Below are positions 60,088 through 64,000 of a DNA stretch of 64,000 bases, one piece after another (positions within the stretch are counted from its first letter, which is position 1; each line of letters starts with the position of its first letter). The notes below the pieces were generated by a model, which saw only the letters and a list, made by a program, of their open reading frames with translations, ran no database searches and was not told the origin of the DNA. A program made the position numbers and the translations under genes. Source of the DNA: Bradyrhizobium jicamae (lineage in GTDB: Bacteria > Pseudomonadota > Alphaproteobacteria > Rhizobiales > Xanthobacteraceae); the NCBI RefSeq assembly GCF_018130215.1, contig NZ_JAFCKQ010000008.1, positions 146,560-210,559 of the forward strand, written 5' to 3'.

Positions 60088-60879
60088 ATGGCTGAGCTCA
60101 CCTTTCGGCGGGAGGCGGCGACCGAGTACGACCAGGCTTTCGCGCATGTTACCAGATATTTCATGCCCTTTGTTCTGCGCGCGGCCCACGTTGCGCCGGG
60201 TATGCGCGTCCTCGATATAGCCACCGGTACGGGCCTCTCGGCCGAGGCAGCCCTGAGCGCCGTGGGCTCGGGCGGCCACGTGACCGCCGCTGATGTCTCA
60301 GCTGAGATGGTCAGGACGGCAAGAGAGCGTATCGCCGGCGCCCCGAATGCCTCTGTCGCAGTCGAGGACGGTCAGGCACTTTCGTTTCCGGATCTAACCT
60401 TCGACGCCGTCCTGTGTAATCTCGGGCTGATGTTCTTTCCTGATCCCGCACGAGGCCTGGCAGAGTTCCGGCGCGTGCTGCGTGCAGGCGGGCGCGCCGC
60501 CGTGTCGGTCAATACCGTCGTGGAGTACTCCTATAACCATCAGATTAACGAAATGATCGCGCGTCATGTTCCGGGCCTGGCCGATGCCGTCAGCCGGACC
60601 TTCGGACTTAGCGACGAACGGCGGCTGCGGACGTTCTTTGTCGAGGCCGGCTTCGCCGATCTGGACATGCATACCGTTAAGCACACGTTTGTCTTGCCGT
60701 CGTTTGATGCCTACTACGGCCCCTTCGAACGCGGCGGCGCATCCACCGGTCAGGCACTTGCCACTCTGCCCAATGAAATACGCGCTGCTGTGCGTGAGGA
60801 AGCGCGGCGTTACTTCGGTGATAAAGGCGGCCCGATCGAGGCCGTGACCGAGTACCGAATCGCCAGTGGCCGTCGATAA
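60088..60879 (+). CDS. Class I SAM-dependent methyltransferase
   Basis: A 263-residue SAM methyltransferase with the motif I loop VLDIATGTGLSAEAALSAVG, motif II VTAADVSAEMV, acidic VAVEDGQALSFPDLTFDAVL and NLGLMFFPDPARGLAEFRRV, typical of UbiE/MenG-like type 11 methyltransferases. The ATG at 60088 gives MAELTFRREAATEYDQAFAH, with AAGGGG eight bases upstream; an in-frame extension to 60022 adds an unlikely tail. The substrate is unknown. It is followed by the broken RidA gene in the same direction. Confidence 0.88.
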   Translation: MAELTFRREAATEYDQAFAHVTRYFMPFVLRAAHVAPGMRVLDIATGTGLSAEAALSAVGSGGHVTAADVSAEMVRTARERIAGAPNASVAVEDGQALSFPDLTFDAVLCNLGLMFFPDPARGLAEFRRVLRAGGRAAVSVNTVVEYSYNHQINEMIARHVPGLADAVSRTFGLSDERRLRTFFVEAGFADLDMHTVKHTFVLPSFDAYYGPFERGGASTGQALATLPNEIRAAVREEARRYFGDKGGPIEAVTEYRIASGRR

Positions 60880-60944
60880 ACGACGACGTTCCGTCCGACA
60901 TCGGTGACGGAGCACAACATCATATAGGAAAGACGCGTCCTTAG

Positions 60945-61278
60945 ATGATCACAATGCGACATCTCGCTAGCCCGATCGCGAAGAGCTTCAGCGAAACGCT
61001 TCGTATCGATACGGAAGCCGGCAGCTGGATCTTCATCGCGGGTCAGGTCGGCGTCGCGATCCCGCCGGACGACGTGCCGATCAGTTTCGAGCAGGACGTG
61101 AGAGTCACTTTCGACCGTATTCGCGGATCGCTGCGCAACACCTTATGCCGACTTTTCCAACGTACGCGGTGAGGTCTTCCTGCATAATCCACCCACATCG
61201 ACAGCAGTCCAGGTTGCCGGCCTTCTGCTCGGAGCACGTATCGAGATCGACGCAGTCGCCTTTATCGCCAAGGCGTGA
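60945..61278 (+). pseudogene. RidA-family gene with internal deletion and frameshift
   Basis: The first part reads SFSETLRIDTEAGSWIFIAG then QVGVAIPPDDVPISFEQDVR and VTFDRIRGSL, which is RidA (YjgF). Near 61140 it breaks off; in another frame PYADFSNVRGEVFLHNPPTS, TAVQVAGLLLGARIEIDAVA, FIAKA follows, the RidA C-terminus. The usual middle segment of about 25 residues is missing, so the gene carries a deletion and a shift. RidA proteins hydrolyse reactive enamines/imines. This copy is unlikely to be functional. Confidence 0.75.
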
Positions 61279-61647
61279 GGACTCGGCATCGCCCCCGGTG
61301 TGCGCACGAAGCGGTGTGCACGTTTGGCCCGGCCGCGGATCATGACCTCAAGGCACGGCCTTGCTCACGTCCGATATACCTTCGGACTCCGACATTACGA
61401 TTATCAACACTCTTGTCGATTCGGGGCTCGGTGCCGTCTACGCGCCTTGGCCCGCCCATTCGCAGATGGGTCACAACGCGACCTCGTCGAATACCCAATG
61501 CTTGTCCGCTACGCCCTAGAAAGGGGCACTCTGCATGATGAGCGACGATTTCGGCTTGGGGCCCGTATCGCGCGCTGCTTCATCCAATCCATTCACCGGC
61601 CACAGGTATGCGAAAGAGAGACGCAAAGCGCCCCGGCGGTCATCAGG
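61279..61647. other. Gene-poor stretch, possible decayed coding sequence
   Basis: About 370 bases after the RidA remnant. Pieces of different frames look protein-like (SGLGAVYAPWPAHSQMGHN, then RDLVEYPMLVRYALERG), which suggests a second decayed gene read through shifted frames. I could not name the parent family. No intact gene is supported. Confidence 0.35.
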
Positions 61648-62547
61648 CTAGTGGCTCGCGATGAAGGCAAGTACGGCCTCATCATACGCCTGAGAGGCTT
61701 CGGCTGGGACTGTGTGAGATGCGCCGGAAATTACGACCCGAGTTCGTTGAGGCAGGCATCGTTCCAGTTCGTCCACGACGCGGTGGAAAATCTCAGGACT
61801 GCGCTCACCATTTGTCACAAGCGTCGGCGCCGAAATACGCTTTGCCATGTCACAGGTGAACACCGGACGTGGGCGCGTCGTTATCTGGTCTGCAACATAG
61901 GACAGCGCGTTGTCCGCCATCATCTTGTGTTCCCCCTCGGACCGCCGGTCGTAGGTTCCAGGTCCGCCTACCGCATCGGCAAAGAGTCGCAGCCCGGCAT
62001 CGATCTCGCCTGTTCGCGCTGCCTCCCGTGCGGATGCGAATCGAGCGTTCCAGTCCTTCAAGGTCTCCGCGCCTCCGGGCGCTCCAGCAAGCAGGCCTGT
62101 AGCCGTCGGTTCATTGATGATCAGCGTTCGTACCATGTCAGGGTGATTGGCGGCGAAGAACAGCGCGGCATGTGCGCCGGAGGAGTGAGCAACAATGTGC
62201 GCGCTTTTTATACCGAGTTCGGTCAGGAAGGCAGCCAAATCTTCACCATGCGCGTCTGCGGCGCCATCAGGCAGACCGTCCCTGCTCGTAGAGTTCGGAA
62301 AATGGTTCTGCCGGCTATAGGCGATGACACGGTAAGCTTTCGCGAGCGCCGGAAGATGCGCAGTCCAAAACCGGTAGTCCTGAAATCCGCCATGCACCAA
62401 AACAACAGGATCGCCTCGCCCGGCCTCAACATAGGCGAATTGCGTACCGTTGGCGCTTAGCTGTCGAACCTCTGCTCCGATAGCAGGTGCAAAATACAAG
62501 GGAACAACAAGGAGGCCAGGTATCAGAGCTTTGATTCCGAAGTGCAT
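61648..62547 (-). CDS. Alpha/beta hydrolase with signal peptide
   Basis: A 299-residue secreted alpha/beta hydrolase. The N-terminal region (MHFGIKALIPGLLVVPLYFA, PAIGAEVRQLS) is a signal peptide. The fold elements follow: GDPVVLVHGGFQDYRFW (oxyanion loop), HIVAHSSGAHAALFFAANHP (nucleophile Ser in HSSGA), LVTNGERSPEIFHRVVDELE (acid region) and VISGASHTVPAEASQAYDEA (catalytic His). It probably hydrolyses esters or related bonds in the periplasm. No operon partner is evident. Confidence 0.88.
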   Translation of the reverse strand: MHFGIKALIPGLLVVPLYFAPAIGAEVRQLSANGTQFAYVEAGRGDPVVLVHGGFQDYRFWTAHLPALAKAYRVIAYSRQNHFPNSTSRDGLPDGAADAHGEDLAAFLTELGIKSAHIVAHSSGAHAALFFAANHPDMVRTLIINEPTATGLLAGAPGGAETLKDWNARFASAREAARTGEIDAGLRLFADAVGGPGTYDRRSEGEHKMMADNALSYVADQITTRPRPVFTCDMAKRISAPTLVTNGERSPEIFHRVVDELERCLPQRTRVVISGASHTVPAEASQAYDEAVLAFIASH

Positions 62548-62845
62548 GGTGCGCCCCGCCTCTCAAGCAAGGACGAATAATATCCGGGCGATGCAAGCTC
62601 CGCAATGTGATGTTGCGATGCATTTATGAAGTAACGATAAGTGGGTCTCCATGGCTCTGTTTCGGTCACACTGAGAAGAACTCACATCGAGCAAAACGAG
62701 CCCGCTCTTGCCATAAAGCGAGCGGACACGGGTTTCGGTCGTCGCAGTCCACTTGCGGATCAAGTTGATCGCAGCCGTGGTTGCCGCTTGGCACACGCAA
62801 GGCACGAAGATATTATTCCCGATCGCTACGATCGGGATCGAACGG
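62548..62845. other. Intergenic region, no gene seen
   Basis: About 300 bases between divergent hydrolase genes. No recognisable repeat, operator or coding sequence; it should hold both promoters. Confidence 0.45.
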
Positions 62846-63520
62846 ATGACTAAGACCTTCGTTCTTGTTCACGGGGCCTGGCATGGAGGATGGTGTTGGC
62901 GCCGAGTGAGGGAGCGGCTCGTCGCCAGAGGTCACCACGTCTATACGCCGACGCTTACCGGCGTCGCCGACCGGTCTCACCTTTTGTCCGCGTCGGTCAA
63001 TCTCAGCACGCACATTACCGATGTCGTGAACCTTATCCGATGGGAGGAGATGACCGACATCGTTCTGTGCGGCCATTCTTATGGCGGGTTCGTCGTAACG
63101 GGCGTCGCCGACCAGATGCCGGAGCGCATTGCGGCGCTTGTTTATCTCGATGCGTATGTGCCGGAAAGCGGCCAGTCGTGGGCTGATCTGCGCCCGCGCA
63201 AAACTCCGGCGGAGCTCACGCTACCGCCGATCAGTGCCGAGGTATTTCGCGTTAATGAACGCGACCGCCAGTGGGTCGATCGGCAGTGTACGCCTCACCC
63301 GGCTGCCAGCGCCACTGAGAAGCTAGTGCTCACTGGCGCCTATCGGGTGGTGAGCCGCAAGCTGTATATCCGCGCCACCAGTTTTCCCTCACCGGCCTTC
63401 GATCCTGTCTACGAGCGCGCCAAGTCCGACCCCGGCTGGATCGCGAAGGAACTTGCTTGCGGACATGACGCGATGCTCGAAATGCCTGACGAACTGACCG
63501 AAATTCTTGAGGCGGCCTAG
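62846..63520 (+). CDS. Alpha/beta hydrolase (pheromone/methylesterase-like)
   Basis: A 224-residue cytoplasmic alpha/beta hydrolase. VLVHGAWHGGWCWRRVRERL is the typical opening of the salicylate-esterase/hydroxynitrile-lyase-like group, with nucleophile motif LCGHSYGGFVVTGVA, YLDAYVPESGQSW and the His in ACGHDAMLEMPDELTEILEA. The ATG at 62846 (MTKTFVLVHGAWHGG) is chosen; an in-frame extension to 62753 is unlikely. It resembles small esterases that cleave methyl or aryl esters. It is not clearly linked to its neighbours. Confidence 0.88.
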   Translation: MTKTFVLVHGAWHGGWCWRRVRERLVARGHHVYTPTLTGVADRSHLLSASVNLSTHITDVVNLIRWEEMTDIVLCGHSYGGFVVTGVADQMPERIAALVYLDAYVPESGQSWADLRPRKTPAELTLPPISAEVFRVNERDRQWVDRQCTPHPAASATEKLVLTGAYRVVSRKLYIRATSFPSPAFDPVYERAKSDPGWIAKELACGHDAMLEMPDELTEILEAA

Positions 63521-63576
63521 CTGCCGCGGGGAGCGGAGCGCCTCAGCTTCATACTGCATAAGCCACGTCCGCGTTG

Positions 63577-63655
63577 GGTCGCTAGCGCTTTTTTTTGGCC
63601 CACACCCCGAGATGTACGCTTCTCCCTGACAGCGGCGGAATAACGCCAATCCCAC
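63577..63655 (+). repeat. Diverged intergenic repeat, copy B
   Basis: The second copy of the repeat described at 59911-59980, in the same orientation. It lies in the short space after the hydrolase gene. Both copies occupy intergenic space, which suggests an old insertion or duplicated fragment. Confidence 0.55.
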
Positions 63656-63712
63656 GAATCATGCGACGTCCTCCACCCTACGCCATTGCGGCTGGCCCTG
63701 TAATTGAACAAT

Positions 63713-64000
63713 CTATTCTAGCTGCATGCGAACGCCCCGAGCGCCGTTGAGTAAGCGCTTGAGGTGGAAGCCGGCAAGCGGGTCATCGGCGTTGGTACTG
63801 ACCAGCCCGGCGAAAGCTGGTATCGCGGTCGCGTCTCCGGCCTCAAGCTTCGCGAAAGCTGCGGAGTACTGCATCGTCGTTGCAGCTCTAAACGCAGCCG
63901 CTTGCAATGGCTCGAAAGCCCGCAGCGGCTCGCTCCGGCCGCGCAGGATCAGGTCACCGATCGGGCGGCCCCGAAATTCGTGAGTGGCTCCCGCAATGGT
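63713..64000 (-). CDS. Adenylate/guanylate cyclase, C-terminal end (5' part outside window)
   Basis: The minus strand is open from the right edge to a TAG at 63713 and encodes 95 residues: TIAGATHEFRGRPIGDLILR, GRSEPLRAFEPLQAAAFRAA, TTMQYSAAFAKLEAGDATAI, PAFAGLVSTNADDPLAGFHL then KRLLNGARGVRMQLE. GDL(x)L(x)GRSEPLRAFEPL and DDPLAGFHLKRLLNGA are typical of the tail that follows the catalytic domain in rhizobial CHASE2-type class III cyclases. The catalytic domain and any sensor lie outside the window. It is a different gene from the cyclase at 44442, whose tail reads differently. Confidence 0.8.
   Translation of the reverse strand, partial: TIAGATHEFRGRPIGDLILRGRSEPLRAFEPLQAAAFRAATTMQYSAAFAKLEAGDATAIPAFAGLVSTNADDPLAGFHLKRLLNGARGVRMQLE

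Noticed and set aside
61300..62460. A 386-codon open frame on the plus strand
   Set aside because: It runs antisense to the alpha/beta hydrolase gene with its signal peptide and catalytic triad; its own translation has no fold-like pattern and is rich in Arg, as expected of a shadow frame.
1..64000. CRISPR arrays, rRNA operons, phage structural genes, toxin-antitoxin pairs
   Set aside because: No regularly spaced repeats, rRNA-like stretches, capsid/terminase motifs or clear toxin-antitoxin pairs were found on reading.

Overview
The window is GC-rich alphaproteobacterial DNA. Its gene content most resembles Bradyrhizobium or a close relative: Liv/Urt-type amino-acid or amide ABC transporters, many acyl-CoA ligases, CHASE2-cyclase/FecR pairs, small Bradyrhizobium-type conserved proteins and remnants of rhizobial mobile elements. 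This is judged from protein motifs read by eye; no database was searched.

Layout. 1-4.4 kb: a DMT permease running off the left edge, its divergent Lrp/AsnC regulator, then small conserved proteins separated by long gene-poor stretches. 4.4-14.6 kb: a minus-strand operon for sensing, importing and hydrolysing short amides or urea-like compounds (amiC, amiR, five Urt-type ABC genes, a formamidase/acetamidase, a tandem nitrilase-fold protein, an SDR). A Rho-independent terminator sits directly in front of amiC, which fits control by the ANTAR antiterminator AmiR. 15.1-17.0 kb: a LysR regulator and a frameshifted sterol-desaturase-type gene that look like a transferred piece, followed by a BFD-like ferredoxin. 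17.7-27.5 kb: a catabolic regulon containing a double acyl-CoA dehydrogenase, a HpaB-type flavin monooxygenase with its flavin reductase, an acyl-CoA ligase, two periplasmic binding proteins and a TetR regulator. Three matching operator-like sites overlap the three promoters. 27.5-43.8 kb: two divergent operons around a second TetR regulator, encoding a complete Liv-type importer, further binding proteins, three acyl-CoA ligases, an alpha-methylacyl-CoA racemase-type protein, two biotin-dependent carboxyltransferases and a free biotin carrier, but no biotin carboxylase.

43.8-49.9 kb: decayed gene fragments, a CHASE2 adenylate cyclase with a FecR protein, and a remnant of the control cassette of an integrative and conjugative element (XRE regulator, divergent QseM-like protein, FseA-like activator split by a +1 frameshift, AlpA/RdfS-like excisionase), bordered by transposase fragments. 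49.9-55.9 kb: a three-gene operon with a phosphotransferase and two unrecognised proteins, a broken DUF3489 gene, an IS701 remnant, a cytochrome P450 and an intradiol ring-cleavage dioxygenase. 56.3-64 kb: an M20 peptidase/amidohydrolase, a TRIC-type membrane protein, an ABC_sub_bind-type periplasmic protein, a methyltransferase, a broken RidA gene, two alpha/beta hydrolases and the 3' end of a second cyclase running off the right edge.

Overall this is an accessory catabolic region. The importers bring in small amides and organic acids; ligases, dehydrogenases, carboxyltransferases and oxygenases process them. Several genes carry single-base frameshifts, which could reflect decay or sequence errors. 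No rRNA, tRNA or CRISPR array was seen.
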